A DNA stretch of 64,000 nt from Sophora flavescens. Taxonomy: Eukaryota; Streptophyta; Magnoliopsida; Fabales; Fabaceae. Made by a program: the position numbers and the translations under genes. Under the pieces are notes generated by a model. It saw only the letters and a program-made list of their open reading frames with translations. It searched no databases and was not told the DNA's origin. The stretch covers positions 121,922,552 through 121,986,551 of the forward strand of contig CM061066.1 in NCBI GenBank assembly GCA_030762895.1, given 5' to 3'. Shown here in pieces: positions 24,255 through 36,749 of the stretch. How positions within the stretch are numbered: position 1 is the stretch's first letter; each line of letters opens with the position of its first letter.

Positions 24255-24656
24255 AGCGACCGAAACATTCGGTCGCTATTTCGGTCTCTAAACGGGTTGA
24301 TTTGAAATTTGAATTCATAAAATTAGCGACCGATTTAAAAATCGGTCGCTAACACGCTCTATTTTAATTTTTACGCGCCGTTTAGCGACCGATTTAATAT
24401 TGGTCGCAAAGATAAATAAAATTTAACCGTTGCATTTAACTCGGTCGCCATTTCGGTCGCAAAAAAGTCATAAAATTTTGACTTTTACTTTCCTTTATTT
24501 TGCTATCGAAATAGAGACCGATAACTCTGCTACGCTCTATTTCCGTCGCAATATCAACTCTAATCAGTGTTTGATTTAGATCCTACAATCGGTCGCCATT
24601 TCGGTCGCAAACAGCAACCAACAAATTCGGTCACTATTTTCGATCGCTAAATAACC
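24255..24656. repeat. CACTA right subterminal repeats
   Basis: More than ten copies of GCGACCGA or TCGGTCGC in both orientations, matching the array at the left end (13798-13980). This marks the terminal region of the CACTA element, where transposase would bind. Confidence 0.88.
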
Positions 24657-24678
24657 TTTTTACTGGAGTGAACCACCA

Positions 24679-27600
24679 TGTAACACCCTTTCCCGAGTAT
24701 TACATCAAATCACTCCTTTTTACTAATATTAACGTTATTAGAAGACATGTCAATTTCTTTCGGAAGTTCATATTTAATTAATAATTCATTTTCAATTAAA
24801 TACTCACAACATAAGACATGGAATTCAAAGACCAACTTACATATATAGAAATCATACATAATATTCACATTGATAACAGACACCTCCTTAGGTACATTGA
24901 CAGAAGTTTCATTGAGTGTACATCCAAGTTACTTAATCAAAATACTACATTAAACTAGAGGTTAAAGAGACAAAATAAAACATGCTTACTGAAAAGATCC
25001 ATCTAACACCACTACCCCAAAATAAAGCTAGACTTTCTAAGCTGGTCAAGACAACTAGTGATACCCATTCGGAAGACCACAGAAGTCTCCCTCATTTCCA
25101 GAGGAAGTATCAGAAGAGGATACTTCCACCTCGCCTCCCTCGTCAGGTGCATCATCATCATCATCACTGCTTATAGGATGACACTGGGGTTCTTCTTCCA
25201 TGAATTCCTCAGGGTCCTCCTCTATAGGTGATGCAGGAGCCACATTCAAAGGTGGTGGATTTAACACTAGCTGTCCTAGGTCTGCTAGGTGCTGTACATA
25301 CAACCAAGCTGGCGGAAGTGATATCTGGATGGTCTCCACGGTATGAATCATCTTCTCTGGACCTCCCTCTTGTGTTCCTTCTATAGTGCAAACTTGGCCA
25401 GTATACTCGACCGTGTGATTCCCCGGATGAATCACCCAAGCCCTAGGGTTGTCGGCATCCTCAAACATGATCGCCCGCACCCGAAAGTGCACGAGAGGTA
25501 GTGCCGGGTCCATCTAATCTCAACATAATAGGATACATACATATATACATAAAGGAAATGCAAGGATAAGATATCAATATATGGATAATTATGACAACTA
25601 TATGCACTCAAAACATACAAAAACAACATATACAAATAACAAGATATCACTTTAAGCAGTACATAGAAAGAGAAAATCATCGCTTTTTGAAAACCATGAC
25701 ACTTCTATAATTCAACTTCTATCCTAATCTCCGGAGACCCCAACTTCAATTTGTTTAAAATGAGCTGATTAGGCCCGAAATTTGCCATAAAAGGCACAAC
25801 GTTTTATTCCACTACACTACCCAAAACTCTTGGCACGGTGTGCAACGTGTGTGGATATCCATGGCATACTATCCAACTCAAGGCATAGTAATCAAGGCAT
25901 ATGGATTTCATTGTCCGTCAAGTCACAATGATACAACGTAGCATGATATACCCTGCCCTTCAAGGTATTCACACAAAACAACTTTGGGCACGTCTGCCAA
26001 ATGCATGAAAAAACATTTTATTATCGCAGCTTTTCTTTGTGTATAATTCTTCCCTTGTCGAAGCTCAAAGGCTCACGAGCTCCATAATTTTTCAATGTAT
26101 TAAAATTTATAAACACGGGACATTTGAGTCCGAGTGTCCAATCACAAGAGTCTTAAACCGATGCACCGGTCTTAGACTTTATGGTCATAGAAAAATCAAC
26201 TTTTCACCTTTACTTCTTTCACCATGTTTGTATAACGTATTGTAGGACACACAGTCCACACCAACGTATATAGGACACACAGTCCACAATAACGTGACAT
26301 GAATCATAGATCAACGTGTTTATTAACACTAGTAGCCCGACGTCTCGGTTACTAGGTCCACCTTTTAACGTTATATTTTCGTTCAGTGAAAAACAAAACA
26401 AAACAAAAACTCCATAACTTATCCAAGTTATTGGAATATTGTTTTGAGTAAAGTCTTTAGTAAAAAATTTTATTTGAAATTCATTTTCAAAAATCATCTT
26501 GATTAAAAAATTTCATTATTTTTCAACAAAAATCAAATTAACTTTTTTTAAAAGAATTTCTTCTAATTTAAGGAATTAATTTGGAAATCCCTTTTTACTT
26601 GCTAGATTATTTCTAAAAATTCTACTTCTTTTCAAAATAAAAATATTGCCCATTTCATAAAATTTCTAATGTTACAAAAAAATTGAAATATAATTTTATC
26701 TTTCTTCTCTTTTTAAATCAAAACTTCTTTTCAAAGAAATTTATTTATTATAAACTTTCTCCACAATTTTTATTAAGACTTTTATCTCAATTTATTTATT
26801 TGAGCTCTAACCCAAGGTTAGGCTTTCAATGCGACAACCTAAACAAATATATCATTATGTCAACACATTTATATAATCATAAACTTTGTACAAATCAAAT
26901 AAACACATAATGCATATAAATCACATAAAACTCAATCTATTAATCCAAACAAAATCAATCATTAAACCAAATCATTATCACCAATAATTCAACCCATCAT
27001 CAGCAAGCAACCATAGGTAACACATAGTCATCATCATAATAATATCCCTCAGGCTTTCTTCCCTTACCTTAGAGTAAAACGGTAAAGGATTCGATCGCGG
27101 GTTCAAAGCAACAAACTTGAGTTCTCGTTACGATTGCAATTCTAATCAAAACAAATGTTTAACATAAGTTAAAAAATTTATAAATTACCCTTATTCTTCA
27201 TGCATGCTTTCGGCCTTGCTCTATAAAATAGGTTAGAAAATTTTAATTTCTATAAGCTTTTGGATTTAGACTTTTTAAGTATCAAATAGGTAAAATAAAA
27301 TTTTAAACTTGAAAAATATAATTTCGAACCTTAGCCTCATCAACCATAGGTTTCGGCCTTCACAAGAAATGGTGGAAAAGTATTATTTTTCATCAATCTA
27401 ATTTCATGCATGTAAATACTATAGTGTTCTAAGCATCATTTTACTTAAAAAATTTGAACAAGCCTCATCAACTCATCAAGTGAGTTTCGGCCATTGCAAG
27501 AAAACAAAGCTAGGAACTTTAAAAATTTTTCAAACACCATATAAAATTAATCATGCAAAGGATATAGTTTGTTAACATGCATCCTTCCAATGCTCAAAAG

Positions 27601-30600
27601 TTAGGCTTCACTAACTCAAAAATTTTAGAGTTTTAGCCATAGAATCACAACAAGGAAGGAATACATATTTTTAACAAACTACATAATTTAAAAAAAATAC
27701 CTAAATCAAAGTCCTTAAGCCATGCATGTGGGATTTTTCATAAAAAAACTCTCCTTTTTCCCTATTGGTGTTTTCGGCCAACACCATGGTCATAGGGTAG
27801 GATGACGTTTCACCACATGCAAGACATAAAAATTGAAATAGAGTTGAGTAGAAGTTGAAAAAAAATTTAGTTTCATATTAAGAGCACTTTCTTTAAGAGA
27901 ATGAGTTAGAACCATGGTCATAAAACATGATTTTTCTAGCATGCATGGAAATGAACTTGCAAAATCATCACCTCTCCTCCCTAGGGGTTTCGGTCACCCC
28001 TTCAAAATGGTCATATGAGGGTATTTATCTGTTAGACTCAATGTCTTAGAGATTTTGATATATGACAAATACAATTTAATGTGTGTGCAAGTGTTTTAGT
28101 GTCAAATTGCAAAGACGGGTATCAAGCAGTAATCAACAAGTTCACTGAGCAATTAAAGGAGAATATTCAAGGAAGAACTTGAAGAAATCAAAAGAGCTAC
28201 ATGGAGAAATCAAAGAGCAAAGACAAAGATCAAGGAATCGTCAAGACAAGAGCTTAACGGAGAAATTAGATTTAAGTCTTAGATAATTTGTAAGAGAAAG
28301 AAATCTCTTAGTCACAAAAAGATCAACTAAAAAGATGCATGAAGAAAATCAATTTTCATAACCTACATTAAAAGGAATAAGTTTTCGTTAATGAAAATGA
28401 ATTTTGGAAATAAGAAGCGCCCGTCCATTAAATTAATAGAAGCGCCCGTCCAACACAAGTGATAGAAGCGCTCGTCCAACACAAAGTGATAGAAGCACTC
28501 GTCCACTAAAGTGATACAGGCGCTCGTCCACTAAAGTGACAGAAGTGCCCGTCCACTAAAGTGATACAAGCGCTAAAGTGATGAAGTGCTCGTCCACTAA
28601 AGTGTGAGAAGTGCTCGTCCACGCAAGTGACAGAAGGGCTCTTCCACATAAGTCTTTGGACTTGCCAAGTCCTTAATAAGAAGCTCCGTCCAATGATATG
28701 GCATATGGAGCTCGTCTACTAGGTTACTTTGTGTATTAGTACCTCCGTCTGCTGACATGGCAAGATGGACGCGCTTATGTTCAAGATGGACGCGAATTAT
28801 ATAGGAGCCGATGTAGAATCTTATTTCAAGAACCAGAATCAAGAAAACAAATTCTGTTATCAGACTCAAATATGTTTTAATTGATCCCAACGACTATAAC
28901 TTGTTTTCTATATAAAGATGGATCAAAGGAACACTTTCAACATATCGAACAAGATATTGAACACAATCAGAAAGTTTACAATCAATTTGAGAGATCAATT
29001 GTGAAAATCATTCATCATCTTTCTTGAGCTTATTGTGAAAAGAATGTTTCATTCTCATAAGTGCTTCAATTTGTTTATCTGACTATTGAGAGTTAAGAAT
29101 CAATTTTTTGTTTCTATTTGATTATAAAGAGAGAGGGAGTCTCTCTGAGTGATTAGGGTGAGGTATCCCTAAGGAAGAACATTGAGGCTCTTCACAAGAG
29201 TGTGGTATCTCGAGGTGAAGGAGTGCTCTGTGGTGTAAAGGTTTTTCAAGCTACCTGGCTAAAGCTTGTTGTGTTAGTGTGTGAAAACCCACGGATGGAG
29301 TGAGGCCTGGATGTAGGTCACAGTGGTGGTGACTGAACCAGGATAAATCTTGTTGTGTGGTATTTCTAAACTCAAACTCTTTAATTTCTATCTTGCGCAT
29401 ATAACTATGATCTTGACGTTCTAAGAGTTCAATTGATATCAGTTCTTGATCTGCATAATCAATATTTGAATTGAATCTTGCATCATATACTGAAACTAAA
29501 ACCTGCAAGTTTGTTCTTGATTGTTAATGCTTGTATCTGAAACTTGCATAACTTGTTCTTAATCTTTAAAGGTTTAATCAGTTTCTGTATTTTGTTATCA
29601 CCGAGTTTTGAACCCGAACCTATTCGGTGATCTATATCTTTCTTATCTTCATTATCTTCCAATTCAAGATTTTATATAAACCCTTCATTGATTTTATAAA
29701 AGATCCTCAGGTCACAAATCTGAAAACTAAAGTTTTGTGAAAAGTTTTTAAGAAGACTCATCCCCCCGGAGCCAAAACAATATTTTCAACATGCAAGTGT
29801 TGATAATGGGTGATGAAGATGAGTAGAACTTGAAAGAAAATGGTTTTAAAACAAAAGGAATAAGCTTAGGCATAAACAAACTCATCATGCATGTATAAGA
29901 AATGAAAATAACAAGGAAATATGAAGTATAATAGCTGAGTATTATACCTAGTAGCTGTTGAAAAATGAAAGCTTGAAAGCAAAAGCTTGAGCTTTCTCAA
30001 GAACAAGAAGAACATAAGCAAGTGTAGTAGGGGTGTTTTTGAGTTTATGAGAGGAAAAAGTGAAGAAGTGTGAATAAGAGGGGTTTATATAGAGGAGGCG
30101 GTCTTGGTTCTCAAGAGAAAAGAGAGGAAAAATAAAAAAAAATTTAATTTGTATTTTTAATGATTTTTTTTTTGAAATAAAAGAATTCATTATACAAAAT
30201 AATGATTTCATGTAATAATGGTTTACTATTCAAATCAGATTTTGCTCATCAAGCACTCCAAAATATGATTCAAATAAATTCATTGACTTCCTTTTGTTTC
30301 ATTCCAGTTCAATTTCTTTCCCCGACTGTGTAAAACGATCGTATTTCTTATGAAAATCGAACCCGAAAAATCAATATAATAAAATTTTTTAAACAAAAAA
30401 TTTTAAAATAGTGGAAACATTAGCAATCGTAATTAGAAGCCCAATCATTTCGTTCACGAGTAAAAATTTAATTTTTTGATCAGTAAACTTGTACCGATAG
30501 AGAAAACGCAGACTGTGATTCGTCTGAATTTTCAATTGAAATTTTTACTGGAGCTTCCTAAGATAAAATAAGTTATGAAAATGATTTTGTTTTATCAAAA

Positions 30601-30683
30601 TAATCTCTAATTTTAAAAATTAATTATTGATGAACACACACTTAAGCACAGATTAACAATAAGCAGAAAATCGGGGCGTTACA
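24679..30683 (-). mobile_element. Large solo LTR (TGTAACACCC family), carrying a second solo LTR
   Basis: A perfect 5-bp target duplication, cacca, flanks it (24674-24678 and 30684-30688). The ends are TGTAACACCC on the left and GGGGCGTTACA on the right. On the minus strand a TATA box (TATATAAA, about 30091-30084) is followed by a pyrimidine-rich leader, which sets the orientation. No gag-pol or internal domain is present, so it is best read as a solo LTR of about 4.2 kb plus a 1.76-kb insertion at 28030-29791. It shares ends and internal phrases (TAGGTTTCGGCC, CCTTACCTTAGAG-like) with 36750-40468 and 41326-45044. The lineage may be a chromovirus of the Tekay/Del type, judged only from LTR size and ends. 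Confidence 0.8.
28030..29791 (+). mobile_element. SIRE-like copia solo LTR
   Basis: It begins TGTTAGACTC and ends TTTTCAACA. It shares a promoter block with the LTR at 57160-58857 in opposite orientation: a TATA box (TATATAAA, 28909-28916) followed by GATGGATCAAAGGAACACT-like sequence. It also shares an array built on CGTCCACTAAAGTGATA (28410-28640). No internal coding region exists. A matching 5-bp target duplication was not found (left ttatc, right tgcaa), so the exact edges are uncertain or one side has been altered. It lies inside the larger solo LTR 24679-30683. Confidence 0.7.
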
Positions 30684-32020
30684 CACCATAGGCAATGTGT
30701 TCTGGAAGCAATGGGAGGGCATAAACCAAATCTTATAATAACTTATCAAGATCCGGCCATGAAAATTGCAATAGAGAAGGTTTTTTTATTCTTCTTCACA
30801 TAGATTTTGTATGTGGCACATTATGAAAAAAGTTTTCGAAAAGGTGGGTGTTTCCTTGAATACTAATATTGAGTTCAATAATAAATTCAAGTCATGTGTT
30901 TGGGGTTAGGAGACTCCCGATGAATTTGAAGCAATATGGAAATCCATCATGATTGAATTTGAGTTGCAAAACAATGATTGGCTTTCACATATGTATGACG
31001 TGGGTCCCGGCTTACTTTAAAGACGTATTTATGGGTGGGATATTGAGAACAACCTCGAGATCAAAAAGTGAAAATTCATTCTATGGTAATTTTTTTTGAA
31101 TTCACGTGTTGGGTTGGTTGAATTTTGGATGAGGTTTGAGTCTGCAATAGAAGCACAAAGACATAAGGAGTTGCTTGCTGATAATGATTCACTCCATTCT
31201 TTACCTATACTAAAATTGAATCGAGGTGTGGAGAAGCATGCTAGAGATGTTTACACTCTCGGAGAATTTTTATATATTTCAAGAAGAATTATGGACTGCA
31301 TGTGTAGATTGTGGAGTTGAAAATAAGCAAGAGAAAGATGGAATGGAAATATTACATATATATGATAATAATGAAAGCAACGGTAAAGTACGAGAAGTGG
31401 TCTATAATGCTTCTGAATATAATGCAACTTGTTCATGCAAAATGTTTCAATCTCAAGGCATACCGTGTAGGCACGTACTTTGCGTTTTAAAGGGGAAAGG
31501 CTTAAGTGAAATATCAAGTAATTACATTTTGAATAGGTAGACTAAGTTGGCAACTAGCAAGCCTATTTTTGATTTAGATGGCAAGGTCTTGGAAGAGTGT
31601 TTAGAATCAAAAAAAGAGAGTCAACTCATATCAGAGGCATGGGATCATATATTTGCGTGTATGCATGAGGCTGGACAAAGCAAGGAACGATTGCTTCATG
31701 TAATAAATGAAGTTGTTAACATTAGAAAACAATTGATAGAATTTAAAGGTGATTCTACACAAACCAAGACAAAAGAATTAGAGTCTTTCATTGGAGTCGA
31801 TATTCCTAAAGAAGTGGAAATTCATCCACCAAAGTTTTCGAAGACAAAAGGAAGTGGTAAACGAATCAAAGGAAGAAAAGAGAAGGCTATTGAACAACAG
31901 CAGAAAAGAACTAGACTTTGTAAAGCATGTGGTCAATATGCGTATCATGACAGTCGTAACTGTCCCAAAAAGTTATCTCCCTATGTAAGAAATCTCTTTC
32001 TCCCATATATAATTGATTAA
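30684..32020 (+). pseudogene. FAR1-RELATED SEQUENCE-like gene, 3' part (MULE domain end, SWIM finger, C-terminus)
   Basis: The reading resumes at 24657-24678 (FTGVNHH; the GVNHH core is characteristic of FAR1 MULE domains) and, across the LTR insertion, at 30684 with HRQCVL EAMGG and DPAMKIAIEKVF. It continues through FCMWHIMKK to the SWIM zinc finger at about 31430-31475 (CSC … CRH). It ends in a basic tail with a knuckle-like C-x2-C-x5-H-x4-C and a stop at 32020. Many stops and frame changes occur (for example 30916, about 31018, about 31260 and 31538-31540). A block of about 20 residues between VL and EAMGG is missing. It is the other half of the gene starting at 13037. Confidence 0.88.
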
Positions 32021-34130
32021 TATGATTTTTTTATTGTAATTTATAATCATCTCCTTGATCATGCGTAAATATATGCAGGAAACGAAAGATGACTGAGCTC
32101 ATTCAAAAACCTATTCCGGAAATGGTTTTTTGAAAGGATAATTTGTTTTGCTACTTATTGCAATTATTGATCTACAAGTGTCTAATTCCTTTTTGAACAT
32201 ATAGTTATTTTTTTACTATTAAATTCATTTAGTTCGTCTTATCAATTTTCAGTAGACATTTTTAGTCTTTTTTCCAATTTCATGTATTGCTTCAGAAAAA
32301 GGTAAAAAAAACAAAAAACAAAAAGGAGAACAAGACAGTATAAGTACAATGTGCATGGGTTTTATTCATTGAATATAAGTTCAGCCAATACATATACTTG
32401 GGAACAATAAAACTAGTCACAAACTCACAATACATTAGAGTTTCACCATGCTTCTTCTCTGATACATTTTGGTCTCTAATGGTCATTCTAGTAAAACTCT
32501 AATGGTAATACAATTAGAACTAATTGATAGCAGCAACAACAACACTAACAACATCTTTAATCTGAATAAAAAATAAGCACTGCAGTAGCAACTTGGGTTG
32601 CAAACTTCAAATAGTTAAGCCATTAATGTGCCTCTGGTCACTCTTGAGTTATAGTCCAAATGAAATATCAAGCCTGTCATTGTATCTGCTCGCGGATTCA
32701 AAATTGGCTCCTGCATGTTTTAAGAAAGGTCAATATAGCAATAGCAGACATCAACTATTATAGAAAGTAGTGACTCATAGGTACTGCTAGAGGTTGGAAA
32801 AAAATAGAGGACAACACTCAAACTTCAGCAGCACACTGCAGCAGAATTCACCTCCAACTATGCTCCATATGCGCACATAAAAGTGGCCCATCTGCGACAA
32901 TATGAAGACCAGATAACAACATATTATACCACCCATAGTTTAAAGATGAAAAAGGACCACTTTTGAACCAAGGAACATTACCCTCCCATTGCTATAATAT
33001 GGTGAGAGAAAAGGAACTGATAAAACCATTCTTGCACTGCTTTCTCAGAGAAGAGAGAAAAGGAACTGATAAAACCATTCTCAGACTGTGAGCATGCCAT
33101 ATTTGCATTTCCCTGTCCCATGAAGGAAATCAGACAAACCAAGAAATAGTGAAGTACACCTTTAACTAATATACATGTGAGAGTGAGACTACTGCGGACC
33201 AAAATAGAGGAATATCATGCTATATGTATAATTATAAATAAAGAAATCACAGAATTAATAACATTGTGAGAAATAAACATAAGTAAAGAAATCACAAAAT
33301 TAATATGGATTTTCATAAGCAAAATATACGAATCACTTGTAGATATCCGGATTTGGATTCCCTGCACTCACTTATCGTTAAAACAGAAACGGTTTCCAAT
33401 AACCCTGCACAATTTCTAGGAAAATATGTAGTAACTGCATGATAAAATGATTGCAGGAAATCCCGGTCCTAGATATTCATATTAGCAGATATATCCTCTA
33501 TGGCTCGATGTCAATGCAATAACAAGAATTGATGTTATAAGCATGGTAATAAAGCTTGTAAATAGACATAAAGAGCAGAGTTTGCAATATCTGAAAAAGT
33601 TGTTTTAGAAGCAATCCTGATCCTGGAAGGAATAAGAGAATGAAGGTCAACTCTAACTGTTTGACAATTTGGGGGCATCGTCATTTAGATTTTGTATTGA
33701 AATAAATGATAATTGATTTCTGGTAATAGAAATATAGGTTTAGGCATGTTGTAACAGAAAAGGATTCCCAGGCTCCAAAATTTGAGGAGCACAAAAGAGG
33801 GTAAATTGGAAGCTGAGAAAGCAGTATTAATTTCAGGGTTCTATCTGATATGGTGATTGGTGCTATGGCATCACAGGGACAATATCATCAGTGGAGCATC
33901 AAACAAAGATGTCTAAAGTCAGTTATATGCATCTGTGGCATTTTGTCAAACATCTTATATGCATCATGTTTTTGTAATTCAATGCCATCTTTGCATTCAC
34001 TATGAGTAACCAAGGCATCACATGAAAAAAAATCTACAAGACAATCCAGACAACTTAATATGCATAACTGCCATGAGTTTAACTGTCCCAGGCTCGACTC
34101 GGGACGACGGTGTGGCTCGAGACGGCGGTA
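32021..34130. other. Spacer with half of a degenerate segmental duplication
   Basis: No gene is supported. A 28-bp block (GAGAGAAAAGGAACTGATAA and following) occurs twice at about 33003 and 33053. 33934-34125 is repeated at 36526-36744, and a block near 32545-32580 recurs near 36140-36175. This suggests that one piece of DNA was duplicated and then decayed. Confidence 0.6.
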
Positions 34131-35431
34131 TTAATTCTAACAAAAATATTGAAGATAACCAAGGTATTAATTCGTTCATAAAAATATGAAAGTAATGGTT
34201 AAGAATGAGTAATATTATCTTATATAAAATAAAAAGAAAGTGTAATATTATAAATTTAAAAATAATAGTATGTGTACATGGTAGTTTGAATTGGATTGGT
34301 TTTCACTAGGAGATTCAAAATCCGATCCGATCCAAATAAAGTTAAGCGGTTTTTTTGGTATGCTCGGTTTTCAGTTTTTCAGTTCATTTTTTACGGTTCG
34401 AATTGGTTTGGATTGATTGATGAACACTCCTACATAAAACTATTGTGAGAAATGATAACTTTCAACTGAACTATTGAATCATAATTATAACAAATTGATG
34501 CTCAGATTAAAACATGTTTTAAAAAGTCATGTGACCCTAGCTTGCTTTCACTTTCCTCTTCCTTCACTTAGAGCCCGTTTGTTTAATATTAAAAAATAAG
34601 CAATTATGTTATAAAATAATTTATTGATTATAAAATAATTATGTTTACAATCACAAAAAATTATTTTTTTTAAAAGTAGTTAGTTATAAAAACTGATTTT
34701 TTTCCAAAACTAAGTGAAAATTGCTTTTCATTTTAAGTCCAAAAATAAATTTTTTCTGCTTCTAATTATTTCCAAAAACAAAAACAAAAATGATTTTATG
34801 ATTAAAAAAGTGATTTTTTTTTTTAGCAAAATAAGCTGAAAGCAATAACAAAATGGCTCTTATTTGCCGGCATCACATATTGCCCACTCCCCACTTTGTT
34901 CCCACAACAACGCATCACATACTGTCGCCTCGTCTCTGTTCCTGCAACAATGCACAACAACACCGCAGCCGCCATCACGTATTGCCGCCTCGTCTTTATT
35001 CCTGCGACAACGCAGGGGCTGCCTCTTCTTCTTCTTGCCCACTTCTCTGTGCATCCTAGTTCTGGGATATTGCCTCCCCCTATTTGTGCACGCTTTAATT
35101 CCCCCGCCATTTGTTCTTGTTCTTGGAAGATCTTGCTTGGTTTTTAACTTGTGAGTGCTCTGGAAAATTTGCTGTGACCTGTTCAAATACCCTGTTACTA
35201 ATTTGTTGACAGTTTTGTGGACTAACATTATTAATATATGTATTCCATGGAAGCAAGGACCTTCACTATAACCAACGTAGTCAAATAAGCTATCTAAGAT
35301 AATAAAAAAAATGCCAGAGTGTTAGAATTCTTACCAGATTGATGAGGCATGACTATTGATTCTTGGAAGGATGAGTGGTCCTTACTACACTTTATTTTAT
35401 CTAATAATCATCACTGTATTCTATTAAATTC
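34131..35431. other. Spacer with a degenerate GC-rich repeat
   Basis: 34871-35013 holds three related blocks beginning ATCACATA / ATCACGTA, followed by CGCCTCGTCT and ending in CAACAATGC or CAACGC, with uneven spacing. Open frames here come from the repeat. Around 34300-34430 is sequence of the type GATCCGATCC / GGTTTGGATTG, which may be a degraded transposon end. No gene is supported. Confidence 0.5.
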
Positions 35432-35576
35432 GTTAAAGTAATATTTTGGTCCCTATACGTGACACGAATTTTCGATTTGGTCCCTGTATGTATAGGGATC
35501 ATTTTAATAATTTTTTATGTGTAGGGACCAAATCGAGAATTCGTGTCACGTGTAGGGACCAAAATATTACTTTAAC
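35432..35576. mobile_element. Foldback MITE, 145 bp
   Basis: The arms 35432-35485 and 35523-35576 are reverse complements over 54 bp with two mismatches. They begin GTTAAAGTAATATTTTGG and contain two TTTGGTCCCT blocks each. The 37-bp loop is unremarkable. I could not identify a clear target duplication, so the superfamily is open. Confidence 0.85.
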
Positions 35577-36145
35577 CGAAGTTCTTGCTAATTTCTTCTC
35601 GCAGTGTAGCATTACTCTTAATCCAAAGTTGAAAGTGGAAAACAATGATAGAAAGAAAACAATTCACTTTGTTAACCAATCCTCTTCACTTCCTCTGCCT
35701 TCATTCCACCCCATCTCTCTCTCTCTCCTTGGACTTTCTCAGCGTCTCTGGTTAAACGCAACTTGGGGTGAAAGGACCTAAATAAGAATTTGCTGGAAAA
35801 GAATTGCACCCCCCAAAATAAATGCTCAAGTGTGGGAGAAAAGAGAAGTAAAAGGTGAGTGGCAAAACACAAAGGTGTCAACTCAAATATCAGCTTGTGG
35901 TAGAGGTGGTGACTACTCTTACAACAACCATGGTGCAGGTGGTCAAATGAATCATGTTGCAAGTGATGTGGGGATGCAATCATATTCATCGTGAGGTGTT
36001 CATAGTGTTTGTTACTGTCATTAGTTGGTGGTGAACCTTTTTATTCGCCTGGTATGAAACCTCTTATTTATGACTTTTTTTCTTGGTTTAGAGTCTTTAT
36101 TTCTGACTTATTTCTGAAGCTAAAGCTGCTGTGAATGCAACATCT

Positions 36146-36349
36146 TTAATCTGCATAAAAAAGAATCACTGCAACAGCAACAACGCTACAGGAGATTATC
36201 TTGTGGGTTAACTCATAATCCATCATTCTTTGTCTACCATAAAACCAGTCAAACATGATGAAAGCAAGGATAAATGATATGGCAAAAGGAATCCATCCAC
36301 CTTCAGTAAATTTAGTGAAAACTGCACTGATGTAAACCATTTCCATCAA
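36146..36349 (-). pseudogene. Fragment of a KUP/HAK/KT potassium transporter
   Basis: The minus strand encodes MVYISAVFTKFTEGGWIPF followed by a hydrophobic stretch and a WFYGRQRMMDYEL tail. This is the pattern of a late transmembrane segment of plant KUP/HAK/KT transporters, in which a SAVxxKxxEGGW motif precedes a membrane helix. Only about 50 residues of a protein normally near 800 residues are present, and a stop follows about 20 codons later. No flanking exons were found nearby. It lies in the second copy of the local duplication. The family call is by recognition of this motif. Confidence 0.65.
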
Positions 36350-36749
36350 GTTTTGAAGTGTTGCATTGTCTGTTCTTTTTTAGATGTGTTTAAATGCTAA
36401 ATTGAATTATCAAGTTCTATATTTAGTAGACTAACAGTCCTTGATTCAGTTCATAAATTTAGCTCAAGTAGTCCTGGCAGGTCTACCAAGTTACTTGAAA
36501 CAAAGCAAAATAGTCCAAGCAGCCTCTGTGGCATTTTGTCAAACGTCTTATATGCATCATTTTTTTTAATTCAATGTTACCTTTGCATTTACTAATGAAG
36601 GTCCACTATCAGTAACAAGGCATCACATGGAAAATTTCTACAAGACAAACTAGACAATTGTACTAAAAGTAATCTGCATAACTGCCATGGGTTTAACTGT
36701 CAAAGGCTCGACTTGGGACGGGGGTGCGGCTTGGGACTGCGGCTACACT
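36350..36749. other. Second copy of the local duplication
   Basis: 36526-36744 repeats 33934-34125 with many differences and indels (shared core TTATATGCATCAT and the GC-rich tail GGCTCGACT). The solo LTR at 36750 interrupts the tail of this copy, which resumes at 40469 with CAGGACAACGGTGTGGCTCG. Confidence 0.65.

Larger units (their letters stand above)
13784..24656 (-). mobile_element. CACTA (En/Spm) transposon inserted in the FAR1-like gene
   Basis: The left end reads TACTACAAAAAAAG, one base off the CACTACAAAAA start common in CACTA elements. Both ends are packed with subterminal GCGACCGA / TCGGTCGC repeats (13798-13980, 15554-15745 and 24255-24656), a typical transposase-binding array. 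Inside are a minus-strand TNP2-type transposase (17840-21566) and a Transposase_24-like gene (15950-17735), the usual two-gene content. The right terminus is not clean: the last 15 bp or so (24657-24670) can be read as a degenerate terminal repeat or as FAR1 codons, so the right edge is uncertain by about 20 bp and no 3-bp target duplication is evident. A Mutator-like element sits in the left subterminal region, and a captured host fragment lies at 22554-22932. Confidence 0.85.

Noticed and set aside
34823..35228. Overlapping open frames on both strands
   Set aside because: They lie on a degenerate repeat and lack any family signature.
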